DNA of 64,000 nucleotides from Microbacterium sp. ACRRU. GTDB taxonomy: Bacteria > Actinomycetota > Actinomycetes > Actinomycetales > Microbacteriaceae. A program made the position numbers and the translations under genes. The first letter of the stretch is position 1. Each line of letters begins with the position of its first letter. Positions 54,884 to 63,968 of this stretch are shown piece after piece. Below the pieces are notes generated by a model. It ran no database searches. It saw only the letters and a list, made by a program, of their open reading frames with translations, and was not told the origin of the DNA. The stretch spans positions 1 through 64,000 of the forward strand of contig NZ_JAKRNI010000015.1 in assembly GCF_022346945.1 (NCBI RefSeq), given 5' to 3'.

Positions 54884-56562
54884 GATGTCGTCCTCCCGGT
54901 TCGTCCGAGCGAGATGGGCTGTGTGAGCCCGAGAGCTTCGAGCGCGCCGCCCTGCTCGTCCTCGGGGACGAGGGGCAATGGCGAACCCTGCAGGGGACGG
55001 CCGTCCCGCGGCAGCGTGAGCAAGAAGTTGGAGCCGCGTCCGAGCTCGGACCAGACCGACAGCGTTCCCCCGTGCAGTCGCGCGTCGCCCAGGGCGATCG
55101 ACAGCCCGAGTCCCGTCCCCCCGATCGTGCGCACCCGTGAGGGGTCAGCACGCCAGAACCGGTCGAAGACGCGCTCGACGTCCTCGGACCGCATGCCCAG
55201 ACCGAAGTCGCGCACGCTGAGGGCCACGGCATCCCGGTCGCTGTCCACCGACACGACGATCGGGCGGCCCTCGCCGTGCTCGATGGCGTTGCCGAGGAGG
55301 TTCCGGACGATGCGGCGCACGCGCCGGGCATCCATGTCGATGGGCGTGTACCCGCCGGGCGCGACCAGTCGCACGTCGCTGCCGTGCTGCAGCGCGAGCT
55401 GTTCCATCGAGGCGATGACGTCCTCGGCGAGGTGCGCCATGCTCGTGGGCTCGAGCTCGAGCTGCACCGAACCGGCGTCGTACCGGCTGATCTCCAGGAG
55501 GTCGGTCAGCAGCACCTCGAACCGCTCCACCTGGGCATGCAGCAACTCGGCGGCGCGGGCCGTCGTCGGCTCGAACTCGTCGCGCTGGTCGTTGATCATG
55601 TCGGCGGCGAGCCGGATGGTCGTCAGGGGCGTGCGCAGCTCGTGCGACACGTCCGACACGAACCGCTGCTGCACCAGTGACAGATCGGCGAGCTCCTTGA
55701 TCTGGGACTCGATGCTGTCGGCCATGGCGTTGAAGGAGCGGTTCAGTGTCGCCAGCTCGTCCTCGCCGCGCACCGGCAGCCGCACTCCCAGGTCACCGGA
55801 GGCGAGTTTGGCGCTGGTTTCGGCGGCATCCGCGATCGGCGTCGTCACCGAACGCAGGACGACCCACGCGATCGCCCCGATCAGCACCACCAGGACCAGG
55901 CCGACGACCCACAGCAGCACCTGCACGAACGCAAGCGTCTGCGACGCGCTCGCGAGGTCGTAGCCCATGTAGAGCTCGTAGTAGTCGACCCCGTCCTCGG
56001 CGGGGAACCGCAACTGATGACCGACCAGGATGCCGGGCACCACGCGGCCGTCTTCGGAGGGGAGCGCCACCGACTGCCACCACTGCAGCTCGGCGTTGGA
56101 CTGCACCTGCGTGCGCAGCGCCTCGGTGACGATGCCGGAATCGAACGCGGGCGAGATGAAGGGTTGCGGTGCCAGCGGCGACGGCGGGCCGATGCGGTAC
56201 AGCGCGATGAGGTCGCTCGAGGATTGCTGCGACAGGCGTGTGGCGATGCCGTTCATCAGCGTCTGCGCCGCCGCAGGGTCGGTCGAGTCCACCGCTGCGT
56301 CCAGCGTCGCCTGGGCCGCGGACGTCGCCCGCTGCGCTTCCAGGAGCACCTGGTCTTTGCGCGAGGTGAAGAGCTCGTTCTGGATCACCAGGGCCATCGC
56401 CACGCAGGTCACGAGGATCGTCGCGGCCGTCAGCGCGACCGTGATCACGATCGTGCGGAACCGCAACGAACGGCGCCACAGCGTGGTGACGCGGTCGCGG
56501 ACGCGACGCCAGTCGGTCGACCGCACCCGTCGGACCGGGGGCGTTCTCACCGCGCCGGTCAT
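54880..56562 (-). CDS. mtrB: MtrB sensor histidine kinase
   Basis: 560 residues: N-terminal helix (about 30-60), extracytoplasmic sensor domain, second helix (about 215-240), HAMP (SVTTPIADAAETSAKLASGDL), HisKA with FVSDVSHELRTPLTTIR near residue 300, and HATPase (GNAIEHG, DFGLGM, GGTGLGLSIA). Partner of MtrA; couples cell-wall state to gene expression. Starts 7 nt after mtrA. Confidence 0.95.
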   Translation of the reverse strand: MTGAVRTPPVRRVRSTDWRRVRDRVTTLWRRSLRFRTIVITVALTAATILVTCVAMALVIQNELFTSRKDQVLLEAQRATSAAQATLDAAVDSTDPAAAQTLMNGIATRLSQQSSSDLIALYRIGPPSPLAPQPFISPAFDSGIVTEALRTQVQSNAELQWWQSVALPSEDGRVVPGILVGHQLRFPAEDGVDYYELYMGYDLASASQTLAFVQVLLWVVGLVLVVLIGAIAWVVLRSVTTPIADAAETSAKLASGDLGVRLPVRGEDELATLNRSFNAMADSIESQIKELADLSLVQQRFVSDVSHELRTPLTTIRLAADMINDQRDEFEPTTARAAELLHAQVERFEVLLTDLLEISRYDAGSVQLELEPTSMAHLAEDVIASMEQLALQHGSDVRLVAPGGYTPIDMDARRVRRIVRNLLGNAIEHGEGRPIVVSVDSDRDAVALSVRDFGLGMRSEDVERVFDRFWRADPSRVRTIGGTGLGLSIALGDARLHGGTLSVWSELGRGSNFLLTLPRDGRPLQGSPLPLVPEDEQGGALEALGLTQPISLGRTGRTTS

Positions 56563-56569
56563 GCGGGCC

Positions 56570-57250
56570 TCACGCCACTGCGCCGGCGCGATATCCCACG
56601 CCGCGGACGGTGGTCACGATCCGCGGGTTGTCGGGGTCCGCCTCGATCTTGGCCCGCAGGCGCTGCACGTGCACGTTCACCAGACGGGTGTCGGCCTTGT
56701 AGTGGTACCCCCACACCTGCTCGAGCAGCATCTCGCGCGAGAAGACCTGCTGCGGTTTCTCGGCGAGCGCGACCAGCAGCTCGAACTCCAGCGGCGTCAG
56801 CGCGATCGGGGTGTCTCCGCGACGAACCTCGTGCGCGGCGACGTCGACGACGAGGTCGCCGATGCGCAACGTCTCGTCGACTGTGGTCTGTGCCGGACGC
56901 AGGCGCGTGCGGATGCGCGCGACGAGCTCCTTCGGGTTGAACGGCTTGACGATGTAGTCGTCGGCTCCCGACTCCAGCCCCTTGACCACATCCGCGGTGT
57001 CGGTGCGTGCGGTCAGCATGATGATCGGGATGCCGGACTCCGCCCGCACGCGCGTGCAGATCTCGATGCCGTCGACTCCCGGCAGCATGAGGTCGAGGAG
57101 GATGAGGTCGGGTCGCTCGGTGCGCCAGGCGTCGACCGCCTGCGCACCGTCGGCACAGAACACGGTCTCGAATCCCTCGGTGCGCAGCACGATGCCGATC
57201 ATCTCGGCCAGCGCGGTGTCATCGTCGACAACCAGGATCCGTGAAGTCAT
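56570..57250 (-). CDS. mtrA: MtrA response regulator
   Basis: 226 residues, OmpR/PhoB type. Receiver domain with Asp9-Asp11, phospho-acceptor Asp53 (LLDLMLPG) and the Lys in YIVKPFNPKEL; winged helix near residues 135-222 (EQVWGYHYKADTRLVNVHVQRLRAKIE). Essential regulator of septation and replication genes in actinobacteria. ATG 57250 is chosen over an in-frame GTG 9 nt upstream. First gene of mtrA-mtrB-lpqB. Confidence 0.96.
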   Translation of the reverse strand: MTSRILVVDDDTALAEMIGIVLRTEGFETVFCADGAQAVDAWRTERPDLILLDLMLPGVDGIEICTRVRAESGIPIIMLTARTDTADVVKGLESGADDYIVKPFNPKELVARIRTRLRPAQTTVDETLRIGDLVVDVAAHEVRRGDTPIALTPLEFELLVALAEKPQQVFSREMLLEQVWGYHYKADTRLVNVHVQRLRAKIEADPDNPRIVTTVRGVGYRAGAVA

Positions 57251-57412
57251 CGGGTGTACGTCTTCCGTCTCGGACCCGTCCGGGAACGGGCAGTGCGCCG
57301 CGGGTGGGGGCGCATCACCCCGAGCGTAGTCGACGAGGCTGCGAGCGTGGCGAGCGCGCCCGGGGTGTGTGACACGATGAAGGACACAGCCGACCGCCGA
57401 GGAGGCGTCATC

Positions 57413-58621
57413 GTGACCGCGTATCCCGCCTGGACGCCGGCCTCGCGCGCCGGAATCGTGCCGCTGCACCCCTACGGGTTCGGCACCATCCTCGGCCGTT
57501 CGTTCGTCGCCCTGCGGCACAACCCCCGCGTCCTGCTCGGCTTCGCGTTGATCGTGCAGACCCTGGCGTATCTGATCGTGAGCGCCGCGCTGGCCGGTGT
57601 CGCGATCGCCAGCTTCGCGCGGCTGGACACCCTCGTCGAGGGCACCGACGAGTTCGACGCCGTCATGACCGGCTCCATCGCCCTCACGGCTGTCGCCGCC
57701 CTCGTCCTGGGCGCACTGGCGGGGACCCTGAGCGTCCTCGTCCAGGGCGTGGTCGTCGCCGAGGTCGCCTCGGCCGTCGTCGCCGAGAAGCCCACGCTGC
57801 GCGACGCGTGGCGCCGGGTGCGGCCGGTGTTCCTCCGGCTCATCGGCTACGCGCTGCTGACCCTTCTCGCCGCGACGGTGGTGCTGGCCGTGCTCGGCGG
57901 GATCGCCGTGCTCCTCGGTCTCGTGCTGCTTCCGCTCGGAATCCTGACGGGTGTGCTGTTCGCCCTCGGGCTCATCCCGCTGTACCTGTGGCTCGCGACG
58001 AAGCTCTTCCTCGTCCCCTCGGCGATGATCCTCGAGGGCATCGGCATCCGTCGGGCCATCGTGCGGTCCTGGGTGCTGACCCGCCGTCGCTTCTGGCCCA
58101 CGCTCGGGGTCATCGTCATCATCTCGCTCGCGTTCGGCGCGATCGGGCAGGTGATCTCCCTGCCTCTGGGTCTGCTGTCCGGCGGGATCTCGACGATCGT
58201 GTCCCCGACCGGCGCCGACGACACCGGCGCCCTGATCGCGTTCATCGTCGTGCAGCTCATCGGGCAGGTCGGCATCCTGCTCGTCCAGTGCGTCGCCGTC
58301 GTCGTGCAGGCGACCTCCGCCGTGCTGGTGTACGTGGACGCCCGCATGCGCGTGGAGGGACTCGACCACGATCTCGCGGTCTACGTCGAGGCGCGCGACG
58401 CGGGAGCGTCCGACCTCCCCGACCCGTACCGGGTGGGTGCCGGTCGCGCGGTCGATCCTCGCGCGGCCGCGATGCCGGGCAGCCCCGCGGCCGAGGCCGC
58501 TCCCCGCGCGGGGACGTGGGCCGCACCGGCGTGGCCCGCCCCGAGCGTGCCGCCGGTGCCCGCCGCACCGCCCGAGCCCACCGCGTGGACCGCGCCCGGC
58601 AGCCCCCCGTCCGCATCGTGA
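57413..58621 (+). CDS. Multi-pass membrane protein (glycerophosphodiesterase membrane-domain-like)
   Basis: 402 residues. About six helices (residues 30-320) organised as in the DUF7847/GDPD membrane domain family, then a Pro/Ala-rich cytosolic or surface tail of about 75 residues (VPPVPAAPPEP). Start GTG 57413 with GAGGAGG 7 nt upstream; an ATG at 57377 is also in frame. First gene of the operon with DUF4129, DUF4350, MoxR and DUF58 genes, divergent to mtrA. Function unknown. Confidence 0.82.
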   Translation: MTAYPAWTPASRAGIVPLHPYGFGTILGRSFVALRHNPRVLLGFALIVQTLAYLIVSAALAGVAIASFARLDTLVEGTDEFDAVMTGSIALTAVAALVLGALAGTLSVLVQGVVVAEVASAVVAEKPTLRDAWRRVRPVFLRLIGYALLTLLAATVVLAVLGGIAVLLGLVLLPLGILTGVLFALGLIPLYLWLATKLFLVPSAMILEGIGIRRAIVRSWVLTRRRFWPTLGVIVIISLAFGAIGQVISLPLGLLSGGISTIVSPTGADDTGALIAFIVVQLIGQVGILLVQCVAVVVQATSAVLVYVDARMRVEGLDHDLAVYVEARDAGASDLPDPYRVGAGRAVDPRAAAMPGSPAAEAAPRAGTWAAPAWPAPSVPPVPAAPPEPTAWTAPGSPPSAS

Positions 58622-59289
58622 GCAGCGGGCTCTGGTCGAGGCCGACCGTCGTCCCTCTCCTCCCCGGCCCCGACGAGGCGCGGGAGTGGGCGGAACGCGA
58701 ACTCGCCGACCCCGTCTACCGGGCTGCCGAGCCGACGGCGTTCGATCGTCTGGCCCGCGCGGTCCGGGATGCCATTGAAGCGCTGTTCACGGCCCCCGTC
58801 TCGGGCGACTGGGGCCCGTGGGCCTTCGTCGTCCTGGCCGTCCTGGTGGTCGCCGCCATCGTCACCGGCGTGCTGATCTGGGGTCGCCCCCGTCCGATCA
58901 CGCGGGAGCGGCCGCCCGCCCTGGCTCTGTTCGACCACGACGACGCGCGCTCCGCCGACCAGTTGCGCGCCGATGCCGAAGCGGCAGCCGAGCGACGCGA
59001 GTGGGACGACGCCGTGGTCCTGCGGTTCCGCGCGTTCGCCCGCGGACTCATCGAACGCGGCATCGTGGATCCGCCGCCCGGCGCCACGGCGCGCGCCTTC
59101 TCCCGATCCGTCGGCGAGACCCTTCCCGCTCTCGCCGCGCCCGCCGCCGACGGCGCCGGCGCCTTCGACGACGTGCGCTACCTCGGGCGCGCGGGGACCG
59201 CCGAGACCTACGCGCTGGTCACCCGTCTCGACGAGGCAGCCATGGCGAGCCGCATGGCCGCCACCGACACGCGGGCAGGCAACCGATGA
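58618..59289 (+). CDS. DUF4129 domain-containing membrane protein
   Basis: 223 residues. One membrane helix (about 65-90), then the DUF4129 domain with the typical EWDDAVVLRFRAFARGLIERGIV and PGATARAF. DUF4129 proteins resemble the C-terminal part of transglutaminase-like TgpA proteins. GTG overlaps the previous stop by 4 nt; the next gene overlaps by 4 nt. Confidence 0.88.
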   Translation: MSSGLWSRPTVVPLLPGPDEAREWAERELADPVYRAAEPTAFDRLARAVRDAIEALFTAPVSGDWGPWAFVVLAVLVVAAIVTGVLIWGRPRPITRERPPALALFDHDDARSADQLRADAEAAAERREWDDAVVLRFRAFARGLIERGIVDPPPGATARAFSRSVGETLPALAAPAADGAGAFDDVRYLGRAGTAETYALVTRLDEAAMASRMAATDTRAGNR

Positions 59290-60461
59290 GCGCCGACACG
59301 CTCGCTCCGGCGCCGGTGCGCCGGCGCAGTCGCGCTGCCGTGGGCTGGATCGTCCTCGTCGCGGCCCTCGTGGTCATCGGACTGTTCGGGACGACGATCG
59401 TGTACGGCGGGTGGACGCAGCGCGACGCGTTCGACCCCGAATCCCCCGCGCCCGACGGCACCCGCGCCCTCGTGCGCGTGCTCGAGGCGCAGGGCGTGAC
59501 GGTGACGGTCGCGCGCGATCTCGCCGCCGCCGAGCGGGCGCTCACCGCATCCCCCGGAACCCTCGTGATGCGGGACGCCCCCGAGCTGTCCGACGACGCG
59601 CTGCGCAGCCTCACCGCCCGCGCCCGCGACGTCGTGCTGGTCGAACCGCGCTCGCGCAGCCTGGACGTCCTGCTCGGCGGCTCCGCGCTGGCCGGCGTGG
59701 TGGACGAGCGCACCGTCGATCCGGCGTGCGACGTCGCGGCAGCGGAGGCGGCGGGTCCCGCCCGCGTCGGAGAGTTGTATCTGCCGGGCGACGGCGTCAC
59801 GGGGTGCTACCCCGCCGATGACGGATTCGGCGTCCTCGTCGCCGGCGGAGACGGTTCCTCCGTCGCCGCCGTCGACGGTGTGACCGTGCTCACCAACCGC
59901 GCGCTCCCGCGCGACGGCAACGCCGCACTCGCTGTGGGTCTGCTCGGGCGATCATCCTCCCTCGTCTGGTACGTCCCGTCCCCCGAGGACGCCGACACCG
60001 GCGCCGCCGCGCCGACCATCGGCGACCTCACGCCTCCGTGGGTGTCGCCCGCCCTGGTGCTGCTGCTGATCGCGGGGCTTGCCGCTGCCCTCTGGCAGGG
60101 GCGCCGATTCGGACCGCTCGTCGTGGAACGCCTCCCCGTCACCGTGCGCGCGAGCGAGACCACCGAGGGCCGGGCACGTCTGTACGCGGCCTCGGGCGAC
60201 GCCGCGCACGCCCTGGCGGAGCTGCGGCACGCGACCCGACGACGCCTGGCGGGGCTCCTCGGGCTCTCGCCCCGCGTCCCCGCCGAGCAGCTCGCGGATG
60301 CCGTCGCGGAGCGCGTGAGCGCCGAACGCGCGGTGGTGCGCGGCATCCTGATCGACGACCTCCCCCGCACGGACCGCGACCTCGTCGCGGCGAGCGATCG
60401 CCTCCGCGATCTCGAGACCAGCGTGCGCGCGACCCTCCGAACGGAAAGGACCCCCCGATGA
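59286..60461 (+). CDS. DUF4350 domain-containing membrane protein
   Basis: 391 residues. One helix near the N-terminus (about 19-40), an external DUF4350 domain (about 55-240; YDPxxPxPxGTRALxRxLxxxGVxV pattern starting FDPESPAPDGTRALVRVLE) related to GATase1-like folds, and a second helix near 255-275, then a cytosolic tail. Part of the DUF4129-MoxR-DUF58 module of Actinobacteria. Confidence 0.88.
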   Translation: MSADTLAPAPVRRRSRAAVGWIVLVAALVVIGLFGTTIVYGGWTQRDAFDPESPAPDGTRALVRVLEAQGVTVTVARDLAAAERALTASPGTLVMRDAPELSDDALRSLTARARDVVLVEPRSRSLDVLLGGSALAGVVDERTVDPACDVAAAEAAGPARVGELYLPGDGVTGCYPADDGFGVLVAGGDGSSVAAVDGVTVLTNRALPRDGNAALAVGLLGRSSSLVWYVPSPEDADTGAAAPTIGDLTPPWVSPALVLLLIAGLAAALWQGRRFGPLVVERLPVTVRASETTEGRARLYAASGDAAHALAELRHATRRRLAGLLGLSPRVPAEQLADAVAERVSAERAVVRGILIDDLPRTDRDLVAASDRLRDLETSVRATLRTERTPR

Positions 60462-61495
60462 CCGACAGTCCTCTCGGCTCCCCCGACCCCGGCGATCCGC
60501 CCGCTGACGCCCCCGGTGCTGCACCGCACTCCGCGAACGGGGGCGACGCCGATCTGCGCCAGGCGATGCACCGGGTGCGCACCGAGGTCGGCAAGGCCGT
60601 CGTCGGTCAAGACGGCACGGTGACCGGGCTGCTCATCGCCCTTCTCGCCCGCGGCCACGTGCTGCTCGAGGGCGTTCCGGGCGTCGCCAAGACCCTCCTC
60701 GTCCGATCGTTCAGCCAAGCGCTGGGCCTGGACACCCGGCGCGTGCAGTTCACTCCCGACCTCATGCCGGGCGACGTCACGGGCTCGCTCGTCTACGACG
60801 CCCGCTCCGGAGAGTTCGAGTTCCGCGCCGGACCGGTCTTCACGCACGTGCTGCTGGCGGACGAGATCAACCGGACGCCCCCGAAGACGCAGGCGGCACT
60901 GCTGGAGGCGATGGAGGAGCGCCAGGTCTCGTCCGACGGGCTGAGCCGACCGCTTCCCGATCCGTTCCTGGTGGCGGCGACGCAGAACCCCGTCGAGCAC
61001 GAGGGCACGTACACCCTCCCCGAGGCTCAGCTCGACCGGTTCCTGCTCAAGCTCGTCGTCGACCTGCCGGGCCGGGACGCCGAGGTCGACGTGCTGCGCC
61101 GGCACGCCGGAGGGTTCGACCCGCGACGCCTCCGCGAGGCGGGACTGGATGCCGTCGTCACGCCGACCGAGATTCTCGCGGCGCAGCGCGCGGCGGCCTC
61201 CGTCGTGGTCGCGGACGACGTCCTGGGATACGTGGTGGACCTCGCGCGCGCCACACGGCAGAGCCCCTCCGTCCTGCTCGGCGTGAGCCCGCGCGGGTCG
61301 ACGGGCCTACTCGCGGCGGCGAAGGCCTGGGCGTGGCTCGGCGGATACCCCGCGATCACCCCGGACCACGTCCAGACGATGCTCGTCCCGGTATGGCGGC
61401 ACCGCATCCGTCTGCGCCCGGAAGCCGAGATCGAGGGCGTCACGGTCGACTCCGTGCTCACCTCGGTTCTGCAGCAGACCCGCGTCCCGCTCTGA
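60458..61495 (+). CDS. MoxR family AAA+ ATPase
   Basis: 345 residues. Walker A LLEGVPGVAKTLL near residue 72, Walker B VLLADEINRTPPKTQAALLEAMEE, sensor ATQNPVEHEGTYTLPEAQLDRF and a C-terminal lid. MoxR ATPases act as chaperone-like maturation factors for complexes whose other member is a vWA-like DUF58 protein. RBS GGAAAGGA. Overlaps upstream by 4 nt and the next gene by 1 nt. Confidence 0.94.
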   Translation: MTDSPLGSPDPGDPPADAPGAAPHSANGGDADLRQAMHRVRTEVGKAVVGQDGTVTGLLIALLARGHVLLEGVPGVAKTLLVRSFSQALGLDTRRVQFTPDLMPGDVTGSLVYDARSGEFEFRAGPVFTHVLLADEINRTPPKTQAALLEAMEERQVSSDGLSRPLPDPFLVAATQNPVEHEGTYTLPEAQLDRFLLKLVVDLPGRDAEVDVLRRHAGGFDPRRLREAGLDAVVTPTEILAAQRAAASVVVADDVLGYVVDLARATRQSPSVLLGVSPRGSTGLLAAAKAWAWLGGYPAITPDHVQTMLVPVWRHRIRLRPEAEIEGVTVDSVLTSVLQQTRVPL

Positions 61496-62796
61496 TGTAC
61501 GTCACGGGCCGGCTGGCCTTGCTCGTTGCGCTCGGTGTCGTCCCGGTCGTGCTGCTCTCGACCGCGGGGGCGTCCGCGTGGGCAGTCATGGCGGGATGGG
61601 CCGTGCTGTGCGCCCTCCTCGCCGCGGCCGACGCGCTCCTGGCGGCCGACCCGCGCGCACTCGAGATCACCCGCACGCTCCCCGAGCGAGCCCTGCGCGA
61701 TCAGCCGGTCGCGGGTGAGCTGCGCGTACGCAACGGCGGCCGCCGCACGCTCCGCGCCCGGGTGCGCGACGCGTGGCAGCCGACCGCGGGAGCGTCCCCC
61801 GAGCGCCTCGGGGTCATCGTGCCGCCCGGCGAGCGCCGCGGCGCCGCTCTGACGCTGCTGCCCCGCCGGAGGGGCGAACTGCGCAGCGAGTTCGTCGTCG
61901 TGCGCTCCGAGGGGCCGCTGCGATTGGCCGGACGGCAAGCCACGCTCCCCGTCCCCGCCCGGCTGCGCGTACTTCCCCCCTTCACCGCACGACGGCACCT
62001 GCCCTCGCGGCTCGCGCGCCTACGCGAACTCGACGGCAACACGACGCTCCAGATTCGCGGTGCCGGCACCGAGTTCGACAGTCTGCGCGAGTACGTCCGC
62101 GGCGACGACGTGCGCTCGATCGACTGGCGAGCGACCGCGCGCGCGGGCACGACAATGCTGCGCACGTGGCGACCCGAGCGCGACCGGCACGTCGTGATCG
62201 TGATCGACACCGGTCGCACCGCCGCCGCCCGGGTCGGCGACGGCGCTCGCCTCGACGCCGCGATGGAGTCCGCGCTCCTGCTCGCGGCGCTCGCCGCCCG
62301 CGCCGGAGACCACGTTCATCTGCTGATGTTCGACCGCGTCACCCGCGCCCGCGTCACCCGCGTCGACGGGGCACAGCTGCTGCCGGCACTCGTCGACGCG
62401 ATGGCCCCCGTCGAACCGCAGCTCATCGACACCGACTGGGATGCCGCGTTCGCGCAGGTGCGCGGCCTGACGCAGCGCCCCGCACTGGTCGTGCTCCTCA
62501 CCGCGGCCGACGATCCGGAGGCCGCCCGGGCCTTCCTCGCGTCCCTGCCCGCGGTGGCGGCGCGCTCACGACTGCTGGTCGCCACCGCGACCGACGGGCC
62601 CGGCGAGGCTCCCGCCCGCGACGACGCCACCGCGGTCTACGCGGCGGCGGCGATCGAGCGAGCGCGCTCGGATGCCGATCGCGTGCGCGGAGCCATCGTC
62701 CGCGCCGGCGGCGACGCGGTGACCGCCTCGGCCGACGACCTCCCGCCCGTCGTGGCCGACCGCTACCTCGCGCTCAAGGCCGCCGGCCGCCTCTGA
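61495..62796 (+). CDS. DUF58 domain-containing (vWA-like) protein
   Basis: 433 residues. Two N-terminal helices (about 5-55), beta-rich middle, DUF58 motif GTEFDSLREYVRGDDVRSIDWRATAR near residue 195, then a vWA-like fold (VVIVIDTGRT). The MIDAS DxSxS is reduced to DTGRT. It is the usual MoxR partner. Start ATG overlaps the MoxR stop (TGATG). Confidence 0.93.
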   Translation: MYVTGRLALLVALGVVPVVLLSTAGASAWAVMAGWAVLCALLAAADALLAADPRALEITRTLPERALRDQPVAGELRVRNGGRRTLRARVRDAWQPTAGASPERLGVIVPPGERRGAALTLLPRRRGELRSEFVVVRSEGPLRLAGRQATLPVPARLRVLPPFTARRHLPSRLARLRELDGNTTLQIRGAGTEFDSLREYVRGDDVRSIDWRATARAGTTMLRTWRPERDRHVVIVIDTGRTAAARVGDGARLDAAMESALLLAALAARAGDHVHLLMFDRVTRARVTRVDGAQLLPALVDAMAPVEPQLIDTDWDAAFAQVRGLTQRPALVVLLTAADDPEAARAFLASLPAVAARSRLLVATATDGPGEAPARDDATAVYAAAAIERARSDADRVRGAIVRAGGDAVTASADDLPPVVADRYLALKAAGRL

Positions 62797-62945
62797 CGCC
62801 CCGTCCCGGCATCCGGCGGTCTAGCACACCTCCCCTATGCACCCGGTCGCATACGACGCGGCTTATTCTGGGGGATACCCTCCAGCCGCCGATGTGTCCC
62901 TTTGCGCGCGGCTGAGCCGTCTACGCACAGGATGCGGGAGCTCTC
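62797..62945. other. Intergenic region before the oleA-like gene
   Basis: Contains TATTCT (62864-62869) and TACGCA (62922-62927) as weak -10 candidates and GGGAG 6 nt before a TTG start. No gene is visible. Confidence 0.5.
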
Positions 62946-63968
62946 TTGCCAGGAAACGCCACCACCCGCTTCGACGACGTGGCCCTCGTGTCGGTGGCGA
63001 GCGTGCTGCCCAGCCGCGTGACCACCAGCGACGACATCGAGGAGCGGCTGGCCCCCGCGCTGTCGCGTCTGCGTCTGAAGCCCGGACTCCTGCGCCGCGT
63101 GGCCGGTGTCGTCGAACGACGCAACTGGGCCGAGGGCGAGTCCTCCGACGAGGCGACGATCGCCGCCGGCAAGCAGGCCCTCGCCGAAGCGGGTGTCGAC
63201 CCGAGCGAGGTCGGGCTCATCATCAACACCTCCGTCACGCGCAAGCACCTCGAGCCGTCCGTGGCGGTGCGCCTCCATCACGGCCTGGGCCTGCCCAGCT
63301 CGGCGATCAACTTCGACGTCGCCAACGCGTGCCTCGGCTTCATCAACGGCATGAGCCTCGCTGCCGGCATGATCCAGTCCGGGCAGGTGCGCTACGCGCT
63401 GATCGTCAACGGCGAGGATGCCGATGAGATCCAGGTGAACACGATCAACCGACTCGTGCGCGAAGACCTCGACCGTGATGCGTTCATGCAGGAGTTCGCC
63501 TCCCTCACGCTGGGGTCGGGAGCCGCCGCCGCGGTGCTGGGTCGCGCGAGCGACCATCCCGAGGGGCATCGCATCGTCGGCGGGGTCACCCGCGCGGCCA
63601 CGCAGTTCTACGACCTGTGCGACTGCAGCGTCGAATGCAAGATAACCTACGCAATTTAGCTCGTCTAGGGCGGCCTCGACCTCGTCGTCTCGGCGTGGAA
63701 GGAAGCCAAGGGAGAGTTCTCCTGGACCGGCATGGACCGGTACATCACCCACCAGGTGTCGTCGGTGCACACCTCGGCGATCGTCCGCGCCGCGAAGCTG
63801 GATCGCGGCCGCGTGCCGGTCACCTACCCGCACCTGGGCAACGTCGGCCCCGCCTCCATTCCGATCACCCTGGTCGACGAGCAGAAGACCCTGCGCCGCG
63901 GCGACCGTGTCCTGCTGATGGGAGTGGGCTCCGGGCTGAACACCGGGATGCTGGAGCTGGCCTGGTGA
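62946..63968 (+). pseudogene. oleA: OleA-like beta-ketoacyl synthase III, interrupted by two in-frame stops
   Basis: The 341-codon frame is continuous except for amber codons at 63657 and 63666 (codons 238 and 241). Catalytic residues of thiolase-fold OleA are present: Glu103, Cys129 in NACLGF, His269 in THQVSS, and Asn299 in LGNVGP. Glu-to-Cys spacing (26) and His-to-Asn spacing (30) equal those I recall for Xanthomonas OleA (Glu117/Cys143, His285/Asn315). The predicted reaction joins two fatty acyl-CoAs head-to-head, for long-chain olefin synthesis. Codons 226-241 (63621-63668) are low in GC and hold both stops, although no frameshift occurred. TTG start with GGGAG. It may be a pseudogene or a sequence error. 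Confidence 0.75.

Noticed and set aside
63657..63668. Amber codons read as pyrrolysine, or programmed recoding
   Set aside because: Two ambers three codons apart inside a low-GC segment, with no Pyl genes or stem structure seen; local sequence corruption or gene decay explains it better.
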